From NCBI GenBank assembly GCA_023435225.1, contig JAEYRX010000040.1, forward strand, positions 1-64,000: 64,000 bases of DNA, given 5' to 3'. Of the stretch, positions 35,934 to 45,773 are shown one piece after another (within the stretch, counting starts at the first letter, position 1; every line of letters starts with the position of its first letter). The notes beneath the pieces were generated by a model, which did no database searches, had not been told where the DNA came from, and saw nothing but the letters and a program-made list of their open reading frames with translations. The position numbers and the translations under genes were made by a program. The stretch is from Bacillota bacterium. Its GTDB lineage: Bacteria; Bacillota; UBA4882; UBA8346.

Positions 35934-38900
35934 TTACTTATCCACTATCACCGTTCCACCGGATGAAAGACTGTAAACCTCTGGGGCATACATACATTCG
36001 GCCTTGATTTGGGGTAGTGCAAAGGTACCCCGCGATACTACCCGGAGCGCATAATAAAAGGTATGATCACCGCTATCTTCAAAGTTACTGAAAAGCATCA
36101 GACGATCATCCCGAATATCCATATAATCCGGAGAAAAAATATTCTTATCCAACCAGTTGATTTTAGCACTGGAAGCTAACCGGGGATTTTCAATTTCCAA
36201 CCCTGCCGGCAACATATCCACGATGGCGACATTATCGGTATTAGCCTCGGTAGTTTTAACCGTTATCTTGGCTACCAGCAGATCGCCTTGTTTTAAACCC
36301 TTCAAATCGACTTTTTGGCCAAATCGGTCAAAATATTCCCGGCGGACGGTCATTCCACTATCAGTGTCGGGTTCAGGAACAGCGGCAATTCCGTTGGATT
36401 CCGCATAATAGAAACATTCTCCGCTACCTTTTATTTTTACCGTTATAATTCCTTCGCCCAGTCTGGGGTCGTTGAATTTCTTCATTGTTTTACTGTCAAA
36501 AGACCCGATTGACCGGCCATTTACCAATATCTCACCGGAATAATCAGCATTTTGACTATTTTTCAGAACCTTCCCCATAGCCATAAAGGCAAAAGCATTT
36601 TCCTGGGTGGTACCCCAGCGCTCGGCCTTTACATTCTCCGCCAACCGGGCCATTAATTTCGGAATCGCCGGATTTTTGGGGTCGACATCAGCTAATAAAC
36701 CAAGACAGATGGCAGCAGTCCGGATACTAGAGTTGAAGTTGCGGCCTTTTTCCCGGGTAAAATCACTGGTAGAAAAAGTGGTGGGCAAAAGCTCCCGGGC
36801 AGTTTTCCGATCTCCGGCATAATAATAAGCAGCAGCCAGTAAAGTACGGGCATCCGGATATAAATCATTTAAACGTTGATTTTTTATATAAGCCATGCTG
36901 CTTAGCTGGGCTTTTTTAGCCAAGCTCAGTACATATAAAGCATAAGTCCGGAGTTGCAGCGACCAGTCATAATCAGAGCGTTTCTTACTTAGTCTCCAAA
37001 GATGAGAAAGCATTTTTTCATAAACCCGATCGGAAACGGTATGGCCGGCCAAACGGGCTTCAATTAGGAAGTTGGTTGCATAAACGCTGCCCCAATCGGA
37101 GCTCCAATCCGAATTGGGCCAAAAACTAAAACTGCCGTCCCGAAGCTGCATTGATTCTATCTTTTGGATGCCTTCAATTAAATAACGGTCAGCTTTCCCG
37201 TCCGTGAAGAGATCGGGTTGAGCAACCCGCGCTAGTTCATCGAAATAAAGCATTGGAAAGAGCTTGGAAGTAGTCTGCTCAATACAGCCATAAGGATAGC
37301 CCAATAAGTACTTTAATCCGCCGCTGAATTTTAGAGTTGGTAAAGAACCAAGACTCAAGGTATATTCACCGGTCCCTGGAATCCAGGCGTTTTTTAAATC
37401 AAGTGCCAGCTGTTTTTGAGCGGTAACTGAACCGGCTAAGACTTTGCTGGTTATTTGCCCGGCTGGTCGGATTCCAACATCGGTTATTTCATTGCTTTTA
37501 TAATCATTACCTATAGAAGTCAAAGTGAAGCGGCATTTACCAACTTCTTTTTTAGCAACAACCGCAAAATTAACAGTTTTTTCCTGTTGATTATTTAAAG
37601 TAACTTTTTTAAAATCGTAGCCGTCAATAGTCACCGGCCCGGTAGCGTTTAATTTTACTTCAAAATCCCCATTTTGACCGGTGCCGTTAAAGACGGAAAC
37701 CGGAATAACCACCCGATCACCGGGGGCAATAAACCTTGGATAAGTTGAGGTAATAACGATCGGTTCCCGGACCAGCATTTTTTTGGTGGCTGAACCATAA
37801 TTAGCCCCCGAGATGGCCACCGCCATTAAGCGGATAGTACCGTTGAATTGAGGGATATCAAGCTTTACAACAGCCTTCCCTTCATTATCCAGTTTAACTA
37901 GTCCGGACCAGAGCGAAACTGGTTTAACCCGGCGGACCGATACCGGATTTAAGTTGCGGCGGCGAAGTTTTTCCATGCTTTCATCACCACCGGGACTATT
38001 GGTTGTATTCACAGATTCGACTTCCGGTAGTAACATTCCGTATAAATCATAAGTATCCAAGCTCAGTGAGCGTTTGCCATAGAAAAAGCTCATGGGATCA
38101 GGCGTCTGAAACTCGGTTAATTGACAGATACCTTCATCCACGACGGCTAAAGTCAGGAAAGTATTGCCAGTTAGACCGGCAGCGCTGACTTGGACCTCAG
38201 TTGTTTGATTGGGGCGGATCTCTTCAGCAGAGTTAATGGTCAAATCAACACGATTATCACTATTATCCAAATTTAGCGATACCGCACCAAAAGCTCTGGT
38301 TGGAGCCCGTTTATCTAATTGTTTTGTCGCCCGTATTAAATGTACTGAAACATAAACGTTTGGTTTGTATTCTGATTTAATAGGTATTGAGATTACTCCG
38401 GTATTTTCCTTTAATTCAATAACCTTGGTATCATAGACTTTCTCCCGTTCCACCGTTACTAAAGCCCGACCGGAAAAAGGCGCTTTGATTTGAACTTTAG
38501 CCGTTTCGCCGGTTTTATAGAGTTGTTTATCGAGGTCTATTTGAATTCGGTCCGGATGATCCATAGCCCAAGGAGCATATCCCCAACCAGTGGCATAGAA
38601 CTCATAGGTGCTTTGGGCGCCGGTTTTAAGGTCGGTAAAGACAATTTTAAAACAACCGTAATCATTGGGCCGGTATGTATATAGGCCTTCACCATTGTTT
38701 AATGTTATCGAGTCTTTACTAATCCGGTTTTCCTGACGTTCACTATGGTAAGTATATCTGCCTTGCCGATCCCGGCGATAAATGGAGTTCCAAGTAACCG
38801 AATAAATTTCTGCCGTTAGACTAGCATAATAAACCGGTTCACCAGTGGGTTTAACTTCTACCAAACGAATTGAATAATTTTCACCGACTTTAGCGTAATA

Positions 38901-41321
38901 GTCACCGTCAGGTTTAATTCCAATATAAGCATTGTAAGGAAAATAATCTACGGTTTTGTAATTACTGACAGCCCGTCCGCCATCTTCGGTTACGGTTGCC
39001 TGGAAGATGGTCCGGATATAACCGGACGGACTTAAATTGTTCGGAAAATCATAAGCGAATTTAGCTTTGCCCTTGGCGTCCAACTCATCTACGCCAAGAT
39101 AATCTTCAACTACTCTAGCCTCGCGGTCGGGATCGCCGAATTTATAACTGCGGTAATCGGGGGTGGAAAAGGGAACCGGTTCCAGCCGGACTGCTAAATC
39201 AACCCGGCGACCGGCAGCCGGCGGACCGAAAAGATTGATACCGCTAACTTCCAATTTGGCGGAATCACCTTTTGAGTATTGTCCTTTATCGGTAGTAGCT
39301 TCTACTTTAATCCGATCAGGCATAAAGTCTTCTACATTAAAGGTTGTATTGCCAACCGCTTGTTTAGCTATGTAAAGCAAGGCGGTATATTTACCGGTTC
39401 TTGCATAGTCAGGGATATCGACCTTAAAAGGAATAACCCCGTCTGATCTGGTATTACCGGCATATTCCCGGAAAACCATTCCGTCCGGACCAATGACTTC
39501 CAAGCGGACTGGAAACTCCGGCGGGATTGAATTATTAGCGCCTCTGACGATAGCAGCCAGATTAGCTTTCTCACCGGGACGAAAGACTCCCCGGTCGGTA
39601 TAGAGAAAAGCTTCATAACCGTCGGTAAGTTGCGGACGCCCCTCGATGTTAAAATCGGTTTTGTCAATCAGACTGTCTTTAAAACAGATAAAAGACACGT
39701 CATCTCCTTGTTCCGCCATAATCACATATGAACGGAAATCAGCTAATTGTTGCCGCAGATCATTGAAAGTAACCATTCCCTGATTGTTGGTTTCACCAGT
39801 GACGATTACTTGATTGTTATAACTGAGCAGGCTAACCTTGACGCCGGATTTGGGAGCCAGGTTTTCTAGAGAATTGACCCACACTACTAGATCATTTTCG
39901 CCCATTTTGGCCAGGATTCCTAGATCAGTAATAATGGCAATCTTAGCTGAATTTCGCCAGCGGTTTTCTGGATCGCAAGCGGTGATCTGAAAAATACCGC
40001 GCCGGTTATCGGATAAAAACTCTCTTAAGTTAATAGGAGTAGTAATAACTTCATTAGCATCATTAGCTACATTAATCTTTTGAGTCTGCACTACCCGACC
40101 GAAGCGATCCAAATAACTGGAATAACAATATCCATCTTCATTAAGACTTCCTAAGTAGGCCAGGATATTATTAGCGTAAATCTTGGCTATTTCTACATCA
40201 ACTTGGGGGATGTTAACGGTTTCCAAACCGATATTCAGATTCCCTTTATTCGACAGATAACGTCCCGGGGAATTAAAACTTACCGAGGGTTCCAAATCAG
40301 GGAAAGTACAATCGTCAGATATGTTTTTTTGCAAAGGTTTTCCGTTTAAAGACGGCAATCCTTTAGCAACCTGTACTTCATAGGTATTACCTGGCTTTAG
40401 ATCATCACTGCTAAGAGTAATAGTTTCGCCGGTAGTGGTAATCCGGAACTTAACTTTTGGTTTGAGTGTGATAAAATTTTCAACCGAATCCGGGTCTACC
40501 GGTTCAGAACAACGGATATTAATAATATTCCGTCCATCTTCGGAAAGGGTATTAATATCATTTATTTCCAGAGCCTGCTCCGCCCGGAAGTCGGCTGTTT
40601 TTAAAAACCGATCTTTTAAACCAATGGTTGCTCCTTTACAGAGAAATCCTTGGGGGAGGTTTAACTCCACTTTTCGGGCGGTAGGTCCCCGAAGTAAAAG
40701 CTGGCTGTTGATAAAGGCTTCCCTTCCCCCATTATTTAAAACTACGGAAAACTTTATCGGTTGTTTTTTATCAACAAAATAAATCTTCAAATCCCGTTGC
40801 AGGTTTTCCAAATCAACCGGGTAATTGAAATTAAGCCGCGCTTGAAAAATAATCCCCCGTTTTGCTTGAGAATTATAGACAAAATCAAGATTGCTATCGA
40901 TAACTTTGAAACGCTCAGTACTAAAACTAAGCTTTCTGTTTCCGGTTAAATTTTTTCTTAAGTCAATTAGGAAATCGGGGTAAAATTCGACAGTGTAGGC
41001 GGTTGATGGTTGAAGAGTGACTTCCGGTAGGAATTTCAAACGCCGGGGAGTTTCCCAACGGATTTTTCCAGGAACCGCTGGTCGAAACCTAATTTTTTTA
41101 GTAGTTGTTAATTTTCCAATCCGACTTTTCGGTGCTACATCGGCTGAAAATACAAAGACGAAGTTAGTTTTCGGACCTACTTCACCGCTAGGTTCCATTT
41201 TCACAATCCGGACTGAGTTGCCGGCAAAAACACTAGTTACCAAAATAAAACAGAGACATAATAAGGAAACCAGGCTTAACTTTGTAAAACGGTATTGAAA
41301 TAACGAATCCATCAAATTCAT
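35934..41321 (-). CDS. Bacterial alpha-2-macroglobulin with thioester motif
   Basis: About 1795 residues, full length for a YfhM-type A2M. A signal peptide (cleavage after VFA near residue 34) leads to macroglobulin-like domains, a MG-type bait region, and the thioester motif CIEQ near residue 1345 in LLGYPYGCIEQTTSKLFP, followed by the alpha/alpha toroid. Unlike E. coli YfhM there is no lipobox Cys, so it is probably free in the periplasm. Such proteins trap proteases covalently through the Cys-Gln thioester. GGAGGGG precedes ATG 41321. It is followed by pbpC, the Gram-negative partner that repairs peptidoglycan; the pair argues for a periplasm and outer membrane. Confidence 0.93.
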   Translation of the reverse strand: MNLMDSLFQYRFTKLSLVSLLCLCFILVTSVFAGNSVRIVKMEPSGEVGPKTNFVFVFSADVAPKSRIGKLTTTKKIRFRPAVPGKIRWETPRRLKFLPEVTLQPSTAYTVEFYPDFLIDLRKNLTGNRKLSFSTERFKVIDSNLDFVYNSQAKRGIIFQARLNFNYPVDLENLQRDLKIYFVDKKQPIKFSVVLNNGGREAFINSQLLLRGPTARKVELNLPQGFLCKGATIGLKDRFLKTADFRAEQALEINDINTLSEDGRNIINIRCSEPVDPDSVENFITLKPKVKFRITTTGETITLSSDDLKPGNTYEVQVAKGLPSLNGKPLQKNISDDCTFPDLEPSVSFNSPGRYLSNKGNLNIGLETVNIPQVDVEIAKIYANNILAYLGSLNEDGYCYSSYLDRFGRVVQTQKINVANDANEVITTPINLREFLSDNRRGIFQITACDPENRWRNSAKIAIITDLGILAKMGENDLVVWVNSLENLAPKSGVKVSLLSYNNQVIVTGETNNQGMVTFNDLRQQLADFRSYVIMAEQGDDVSFICFKDSLIDKTDFNIEGRPQLTDGYEAFLYTDRGVFRPGEKANLAAIVRGANNSIPPEFPVRLEVIGPDGMVFREYAGNTRSDGVIPFKVDIPDYARTGKYTALLYIAKQAVGNTTFNVEDFMPDRIKVEATTDKGQYSKGDSAKLEVSGINLFGPPAAGRRVDLAVRLEPVPFSTPDYRSYKFGDPDREARVVEDYLGVDELDAKGKAKFAYDFPNNLSPSGYIRTIFQATVTEDGGRAVSNYKTVDYFPYNAYIGIKPDGDYYAKVGENYSIRLVEVKPTGEPVYYASLTAEIYSVTWNSIYRRDRQGRYTYHSERQENRISKDSITLNNGEGLYTYRPNDYGCFKIVFTDLKTGAQSTYEFYATGWGYAPWAMDHPDRIQIDLDKQLYKTGETAKVQIKAPFSGRALVTVEREKVYDTKVIELKENTGVISIPIKSEYKPNVYVSVHLIRATKQLDKRAPTRAFGAVSLNLDNSDNRVDLTINSAEEIRPNQTTEVQVSAAGLTGNTFLTLAVVDEGICQLTEFQTPDPMSFFYGKRSLSLDTYDLYGMLLPEVESVNTTNSPGGDESMEKLRRRNLNPVSVRRVKPVSLWSGLVKLDNEGKAVVKLDIPQFNGTIRLMAVAISGANYGSATKKMLVREPIVITSTYPRFIAPGDRVVIPVSVFNGTGQNGDFEVKLNATGPVTIDGYDFKKVTLNNQQEKTVNFAVVAKKEVGKCRFTLTSIGNDYKSNEITDVGIRPAGQITSKVLAGSVTAQKQLALDLKNAWIPGTGEYTLSLGSLPTLKFSGGLKYLLGYPYGCIEQTTSKLFPMLYFDELARVAQPDLFTDGKADRYLIEGIQKIESMQLRDGSFSFWPNSDWSSDWGSVYATNFLIEARLAGHTVSDRVYEKMLSHLWRLSKKRSDYDWSLQLRTYALYVLSLAKKAQLSSMAYIKNQRLNDLYPDARTLLAAAYYYAGDRKTARELLPTTFSTSDFTREKGRNFNSSIRTAAICLGLLADVDPKNPAIPKLMARLAENVKAERWGTTQENAFAFMAMGKVLKNSQNADYSGEILVNGRSIGSFDSKTMKKFNDPRLGEGIITVKIKGSGECFYYAESNGIAAVPEPDTDSGMTVRREYFDRFGQKVDLKGLKQGDLLVAKITVKTTEANTDNVAIVDMLPAGLEIENPRLASSAKINWLDKNIFSPDYMDIRDDRLMLFSNFEDSGDHTFYYALRVVSRGTFALPQIKAECMYAPEVYSLSSGGTVIVDK

Positions 41322-41571
41322 AAAAATCCCCTCCAAAAATAATAAATAAAATTACTAGAAAAATATGTTAAATTAAATTCAACATATTTAAATTAATTTC
41401 CTGCTTATGGAAATAAAAATCTCCATTTTCAATATTAAAAGTAAAAATATTTTATTAATGGAACAATTAATATTGTCGATATATAAGTAAAAGTGCTATT
41501 TTGAAAGCCTGTATCATTATATTTGGTTTAAATAAATGTTTATAACGTTGACTTCAATAGGAGGGGTTTTT

Positions 41572-42507
41572 TTGAAGCGTTCATTAATAATGATTTTGAT
41601 GTTTATTTTTATTTTTATTTTTGCTATAAACACTTGGGCAGCGGATATCGCCTATACTCCTTATGATTTTTATTCTTCGTTGGATACTTGGTATACAATT
41701 GAACCCAAAAAACCATTCTTGGAGTTTTTTTATATCAGCAGGGATGAATATCCGGATATAAATATTGATCAAAGGACCCAACTGGGGTTTAAATATTTTC
41801 AAAATGATCACTTTTTTTTCGATTATACGTCAACCGGAGAAGATAAATCCAGTACTTATCTTGCCGGCAGCTATTTATTTCGCAATGGAATATTTATCGA
41901 AGGAATTTATGATGACCAGGACCCGGTTTCAAAGACGATAATCTCACCGGGATACCGGTTCAAATTCGGTACTAAAAACTACCTGGCATTCAGAATCGAG
42001 TATTTATCAACTTCAGGCGCCGAATCTAACACTAGTGAAATTAATGCTTTCGATTTGACATTCAAGTATTTTGGGAAAAAATCCAAGTTTATCGGGGAAA
42101 TTTATTCTCCTTCCGATGCGGATATGATAATTTTTATTGATACCGCTTTTAAGGTTAATAAGAAGATGACTTTGGGAGTATGTTACAAAACCATAGAGGA
42201 TGAAGTTGCAAATAACCTAGGATTTACTTGGGAAAATGACAAATTAATCATAGATATGCAGATAGGTAAGGAGCAATATGATACCGATAGCCCCCTTGAT
42301 AATTATTATAAATGTGGCGGAATGTATAAAATTGGAACTAAGTTTATGCTAGGAGCCGATATTTTAAAATATAGTTTAATTGACGATAGTCAAGCCAGTT
42401 TTAAGGCTAAATATTTATTTACCAAATCCAAAATGGCGTTGAAATATGACTTGAAAAACGATACTTATCCTTCGGTTGTTAATTTGATTTATCAGCGGAG
42501 CCTATAA
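41572..42507 (+). CDS. Exported beta-strand-rich protein, probable outer-membrane barrel
   Basis: 311 residues. Signal peptide (KRS, long Ile/Phe/Met core, cleavage after TWA near residue 23), then alternating aromatic/polar strands such as LEFFYISRDEY, FFFDYTSTG, YLAGSYLF and FDLTFKYFG. The protein ends YPSVVNLIYQRSL, so the terminal aromatic of classical barrels is not the last residue. AGGAGGGG lies before TTG 41572; the frame from 41536 has no site. Probable small porin-like barrel; no family recognised. It diverges from A2M and is followed after 34 bases by another exported protein. Confidence 0.6.
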   Translation: MKRSLIMILMFIFIFIFAINTWAADIAYTPYDFYSSLDTWYTIEPKKPFLEFFYISRDEYPDINIDQRTQLGFKYFQNDHFFFDYTSTGEDKSSTYLAGSYLFRNGIFIEGIYDDQDPVSKTIISPGYRFKFGTKNYLAFRIEYLSTSGAESNTSEINAFDLTFKYFGKKSKFIGEIYSPSDADMIIFIDTAFKVNKKMTLGVCYKTIEDEVANNLGFTWENDKLIIDMQIGKEQYDTDSPLDNYYKCGGMYKIGTKFMLGADILKYSLIDDSQASFKAKYLFTKSKMALKYDLKNDTYPSVVNLIYQRSL

Positions 42508-42541
42508 TTATTCAGATTTGGATTAAAAAGGGGTGAGTATT

Positions 42542-43153
42542 GTGAAAAAAGTAATAGGAATAATGTTGCTGTTGATAATAATCATTACTCCTTGTTTAGC
42601 GGCCAAAAAGAGTTTACAAGGGGATTTTCAGGTCTTTAAACTTGGGGATAAACGAAAAAAAGTAATTAGGAAAATGAAAGAATATGTAAAACAAGGTAAA
42701 GTAGAGTTTGTTCCTGGAGAAGGGAACCGGATTACTCTGGTAAAAGATCATGAAATAGTTTATTTTTGTTATTTTAAAAATAAACTTTATATGATTACAA
42801 TCCAGTATCCTGAAGGCTATAAGGGTCTCCCGAATCGGAAGGAGATAGTAAGCTCACTCAAGGGGATATTGGTGGAAACATACGAGCAGCCGATGGAGGA
42901 GAAAGATATTCCTGATAAAACTGAGCCAATGCAGTCATACAACTGTGCCAGCTGGGTATTGGCCCAAAAAAATATCGATTTACTAATCCGGACCGATATT
43001 CTAAATATTGCTTCGGTAATGATAGATATATATAATCCGCTTATTAGAGCACAAGCCGACCCGGAAACAGTCAAAGATTTCGGCCCTCCGGAACCAGTTC
43101 AGGAAGAAACAACTGATGAAGAGGGTGTTGATCAGAATACGGAACAGTTATAA
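42542..43153 (+). CDS. Exported hypothetical protein
   Basis: 203 residues with a signal peptide (KKVIGIMLLLIIIITPCLA). The mature part begins KKSLQGDFQVFKLGDKRKKVIRKMKEY, an alpha/beta region reminiscent of SmpA/OmlA-like beta-hairpin domains in that GD-x-R-x-x-V motif, and ends in an acidic tail (QEETTDEEGVDQNTEQL). GGGGTGAG precedes GTG 42542. Probably co-transcribed with the barrel-like gene upstream. Function unknown. Confidence 0.6.
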   Translation: MKKVIGIMLLLIIIITPCLAAKKSLQGDFQVFKLGDKRKKVIRKMKEYVKQGKVEFVPGEGNRITLVKDHEIVYFCYFKNKLYMITIQYPEGYKGLPNRKEIVSSLKGILVETYEQPMEEKDIPDKTEPMQSYNCASWVLAQKNIDLLIRTDILNIASVMIDIYNPLIRAQADPETVKDFGPPEPVQEETTDEEGVDQNTEQL

Positions 43154-43282
43154 GGAGTTTATAGTTGACAAGTGATAGTTTATAGTTAAAAAATTCCAAT
43201 AATGTTTAATACACTATAAACTATCAACTGTTTCTGCAACTATCAACTATACACTCTAAACTATAAACTATAAACTATTTAA
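43154..43282. repeat. Inverted repeat of ACTATAAACT/AGTTTATAGT words
   Basis: Left arm GTTTATAGTTGACAAGTGAT followed by AGTTTATAGTT; right arm ACACTATAAACTATCAACTG plus several further ACTATAAACT units. A long hairpin between convergent genes. Confidence 0.7.
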
Positions 43283-43283
43283 A

Positions 43284-43694
43284 TCACGGATTCACATTCT
43301 CCAGTTCCCAGGTATTAAAGTTTAGTTTCCGGTAGTAACAATTTCGAGCTTCACCTTGATGGTTTTTAGTGTGACAGATACCGCCGCGACGTGGTCTGAC
43401 AATATAGAGCAACGAATTTTGTTCACAGTTTACAAATACGTCGATTAAATCAAAAACCTCTCCGGAGGTTTTTCCTTTTTCCCAAAGTTCGTTGCGGGAA
43501 GTAGACCAGAAGACGGCGGTTTTGGACTCCACTGATGCTTTTAAGGCTTTTTCATTGGCATAAGCGACTAATATTACTTCTTTAGTATCAGCATTTTGGA
43601 CCGCCACTGGAATAACATCCGAACATTTTTCGGCAATTTTAGCGATTTTGGCAAAATCCAACTGTAATTCTTTTCCTTCTTCCAATTGACCCAT
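43284..43694 (-). CDS. HisI-like phosphoribosyl-AMP cyclohydrolase homologue
   Basis: 136 residues with the HisI fold: VILVAYANEKALKAS, FWSTSRNELWEKGKTSGE, and the three zinc Cys in NCEQN, ICHT and NCYY. HisI opens the ring of phosphoribosyl-AMP in histidine synthesis. However, the conserved DCDxD motif, whose Asp residues bind magnesium, reads NCEQN here: all three Asp are replaced by Asn, Glu and Asn. An RPRRGG insertion also precedes ICHT. No other his gene is in the window. AGGAGGT precedes the ATG. It may be a variant HisI or a related enzyme with another substrate, so no symbol is given. Confidence 0.8.
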   Translation of the reverse strand: MGQLEEGKELQLDFAKIAKIAEKCSDVIPVAVQNADTKEVILVAYANEKALKASVESKTAVFWSTSRNELWEKGKTSGEVFDLIDVFVNCEQNSLLYIVRPRRGGICHTKNHQGEARNCYYRKLNFNTWELENVNP

Positions 43695-43923
43695 TTTAAT
43701 ACCTCCTGATTCTATATCGGGTAATCTTTTATACTTTAAAAAATAATACCATACTATCCATTTTAATACCAGTCTTAGTTATATAAAGTTCATTGGTTCA
43801 AAATTCACCAATTGTTTTTTATGAAGAATTACGGTAAGATTATGGAAGTGTTTACGTAATATCAAACTAAATTTATGGGTCATATTTTCAGATGTGTAGC
43901 AAAGCTAACCTGGACGGCTATCT

Positions 43924-44010
43924 AGAAAATGCTATCGATACTTGTCGTTCACCCAGCCTGATTTTCATATTTTCTGGTGCGCAGCGGAAGCTGGCGTGGA
44001 CGACTATCTC
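43924..44010. repeat. 87-bp dispersed palindromic repeat, copy B
   Basis: Arms GTCGTTCACCCAGC and GCTGGCGTGGACGAC; about 10 mismatches to copy A (16412-16498). It ends 24 bases before the DUF692 gene. The 43695-43923 stretch shows nothing else beyond AT-rich sequence. Confidence 0.8.
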
Positions 44011-44033
44011 TGGAAATAGGATAAACTGATAAT

Positions 44034-44897
44034 ATGAAATTAGCGGTTAATTATTCAAAGGCTTTAATATCTTTATTCCAGAAAAACCCCGAACTTCCGG
44101 TGGATTATATTAAAGTTCCCACTATTCCATTCCCTGATTGTTGGGACCAATTTACCGAAGGTAAGATTTACCGGCCATTACTACCACATTTAGCCCAAGT
44201 AGGCGTGGTGGCATTAGGCCATCCGGAGGGAGACCAAAGCTCTAACTTTGACATTATTACTAAAGCTTTAGCCCTCACTAAACCGCCTTTTCTTTCAACT
44301 CATTTGGATGCCAGAACTGAATGTTTCTCTGAATATCAGCATTTTCAGCATCAGAAGCATCCTATTATTAAGCAAGTTTTAAAACAGCAATTCATTAAGG
44401 CGATCCGGAAAATTAAAGAATTCATTAAAATCCCTCTGGTTTTAGAAAATTCTCCATATTACTTATGGTGGAACAAGTTCAAAATAATTACCGAACCGGG
44501 ATTTATTAAAGAAATCTGCGCCGAGACCGACTGTGACTTTCTTTTGGATATTGCCCATGCCAGGTGTACCTGCTGGTACACTAATCAAGATATATATAAG
44601 TATATAAAAGCGCTTCCGCTGGAACGTTTAAAAGAAGTTCATTTAAGTGGAGTAACAATTAGGCAAGAGGGGTTAAGAGATACCCATACCGAGCTCGATG
44701 ATGATGATTATGAATTGTTGAAGTATTTGTTAAGGATGACCAGTCCGGAAATGATAACCATAGAATATGGGGGGTTATTAAACCGGATTATGAATTTGGA
44801 AAGGAATTATGAATACATTTCACGAAATAACCCTGAAAATCTTTTAGAAATGATTTTCAGGATCCGTCAAATTATGGGGACCACTTTCAGGTTTTAA
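44034..44897 (+). CDS. DUF692/MNIO-family multinuclear iron oxidase, stand-alone
   Basis: 287-residue TIM barrel of the DUF692 (multinuclear non-heme iron oxidase) family. Candidate metal ligands are in the expected order: His90/Asp92 in STHLD, Glu138-Asn139 in VLENSP, Asp172 and His175 in LDIAHA, His203 in EVHLSG, Asp216 and His218 in DTHTE, and Glu244 in ITIEYGG. Characterised relatives (MbnB, TglH) modify Cys residues of ribosomal peptides with a partner protein. No partner of the MbnC/TglI type and no obvious Cys-rich precursor peptide lies next to it here. The family call is good; the substrate is unknown. Confidence 0.8.
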   Translation: MKLAVNYSKALISLFQKNPELPVDYIKVPTIPFPDCWDQFTEGKIYRPLLPHLAQVGVVALGHPEGDQSSNFDIITKALALTKPPFLSTHLDARTECFSEYQHFQHQKHPIIKQVLKQQFIKAIRKIKEFIKIPLVLENSPYYLWWNKFKIITEPGFIKEICAETDCDFLLDIAHARCTCWYTNQDIYKYIKALPLERLKEVHLSGVTIRQEGLRDTHTELDDDDYELLKYLLRMTSPEMITIEYGGLLNRIMNLERNYEYISRNNPENLLEMIFRIRQIMGTTFRF

Positions 44898-44982
44898 ATC
44901 CGTGCAAATCCGTGTAAATCCTGTCAAAAAGAGGGTATAAAGATTTTACTAGACGGGATTAACACGGATTAACAGGATTTTT
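44896..44982. repeat. Inverted repeat of AATCCGTG/GGATTAACA words
   Basis: AAATCCGTGCAAATCCGTG plus TAAATCCTGTC on the left; GACGGGATTAACACGGATTA and ACAGGATTT on the right. Same family as 52426-52476. Confidence 0.75.
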
Positions 44983-45041
44983 GGTCGGCATTGCCGGGAT
45001 GGATTAGAGAAATATTGCAGATTTAGGAATTGGGTGAAATT

Positions 45042-45773
45042 ATGGGGAATTTTAAAAAAACATCTACTAACAGTTTAAAAGATGGGATTAGTCTTTTTTT
45101 TCCAGCATATAACGAAGCGGAAAATGTCGGCGGGACGATTGAGCAATCTCTTAAACTACTGGAACCTCTGGATTGTGAATATGAGGTGATTATAGTTGAT
45201 GATGGGAGTAAGGATGGAACAGCGGAGATTGTTAAAAAATATGCCGCCCAGAATCCGCAGGTAAGATTAATACGGCATGAAAAAAACCTTGGTTATGGTG
45301 GAGCGCTCCAGACCGGTTTTAAAAGTTGTAAATATGGTTTAATCTTTTTCTCGGATTGTGATCTCCAATTTGATTTAGGTGAATTGAAGATTTTTGTTGA
45401 TAAAATGGATGAAGACCAAAAAATTGATGCGGTAATCGGCTATCGGATTAAAAGAGCCGATCCGTTAATACGCAAATTAAATGCTTTCGGTTGGAAAATG
45501 TGGGGGCGGGTATTATTCGGTCTAAAAGTCCGGGATGTTGATTGCGCTTTTAAGCTTTTTAAACGGGAAGTTATTCAAAAAATAGCCATCGAGTCCGGAG
45601 GCGCCCTAATCAGCACCGAGCTCCTGGTAAAGATCAAAAAAAGCGGCGCCAAGATCGTGCAATGCGGTGTCCACCATTATCCACGCCAAGCCGGCCAACA
45701 AACCGGCGCTAAATTGAATGTAATCTTAAGAGCCTTTTATGAATCGTTTAAGCTCTATAGGAAAATAAAATAG
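45042..45773 (+). CDS. Family 2 glycosyltransferase (DPM1-like)
   Basis: 243 residues, GT-A fold of the dolichyl-phosphate-mannose-synthase type: SLFFPAYNEAENV, VIIVDDGSKDGTAEI (nucleotide-binding Asp pair), NLGYGGALQTGF, FFSDCDLQFD (DxD-like), and DVDCAFKLFKREV with the usual acidic motif. No C-terminal membrane helices. Likely transfers a sugar to a polyprenyl phosphate or cell-surface acceptor. GGGTGA precedes ATG 45042. Confidence 0.88.
   Translation: MGNFKKTSTNSLKDGISLFFPAYNEAENVGGTIEQSLKLLEPLDCEYEVIIVDDGSKDGTAEIVKKYAAQNPQVRLIRHEKNLGYGGALQTGFKSCKYGLIFFSDCDLQFDLGELKIFVDKMDEDQKIDAVIGYRIKRADPLIRKLNAFGWKMWGRVLFGLKVRDVDCAFKLFKREVIQKIAIESGGALISTELLVKIKKSGAKIVQCGVHHYPRQAGQQTGAKLNVILRAFYESFKLYRKIK

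Noticed and set aside
36157..41298. Several plus-strand open frames within the A2M gene
   Set aside because: Antisense shadows of a long conserved protein with domain motifs on the minus strand.
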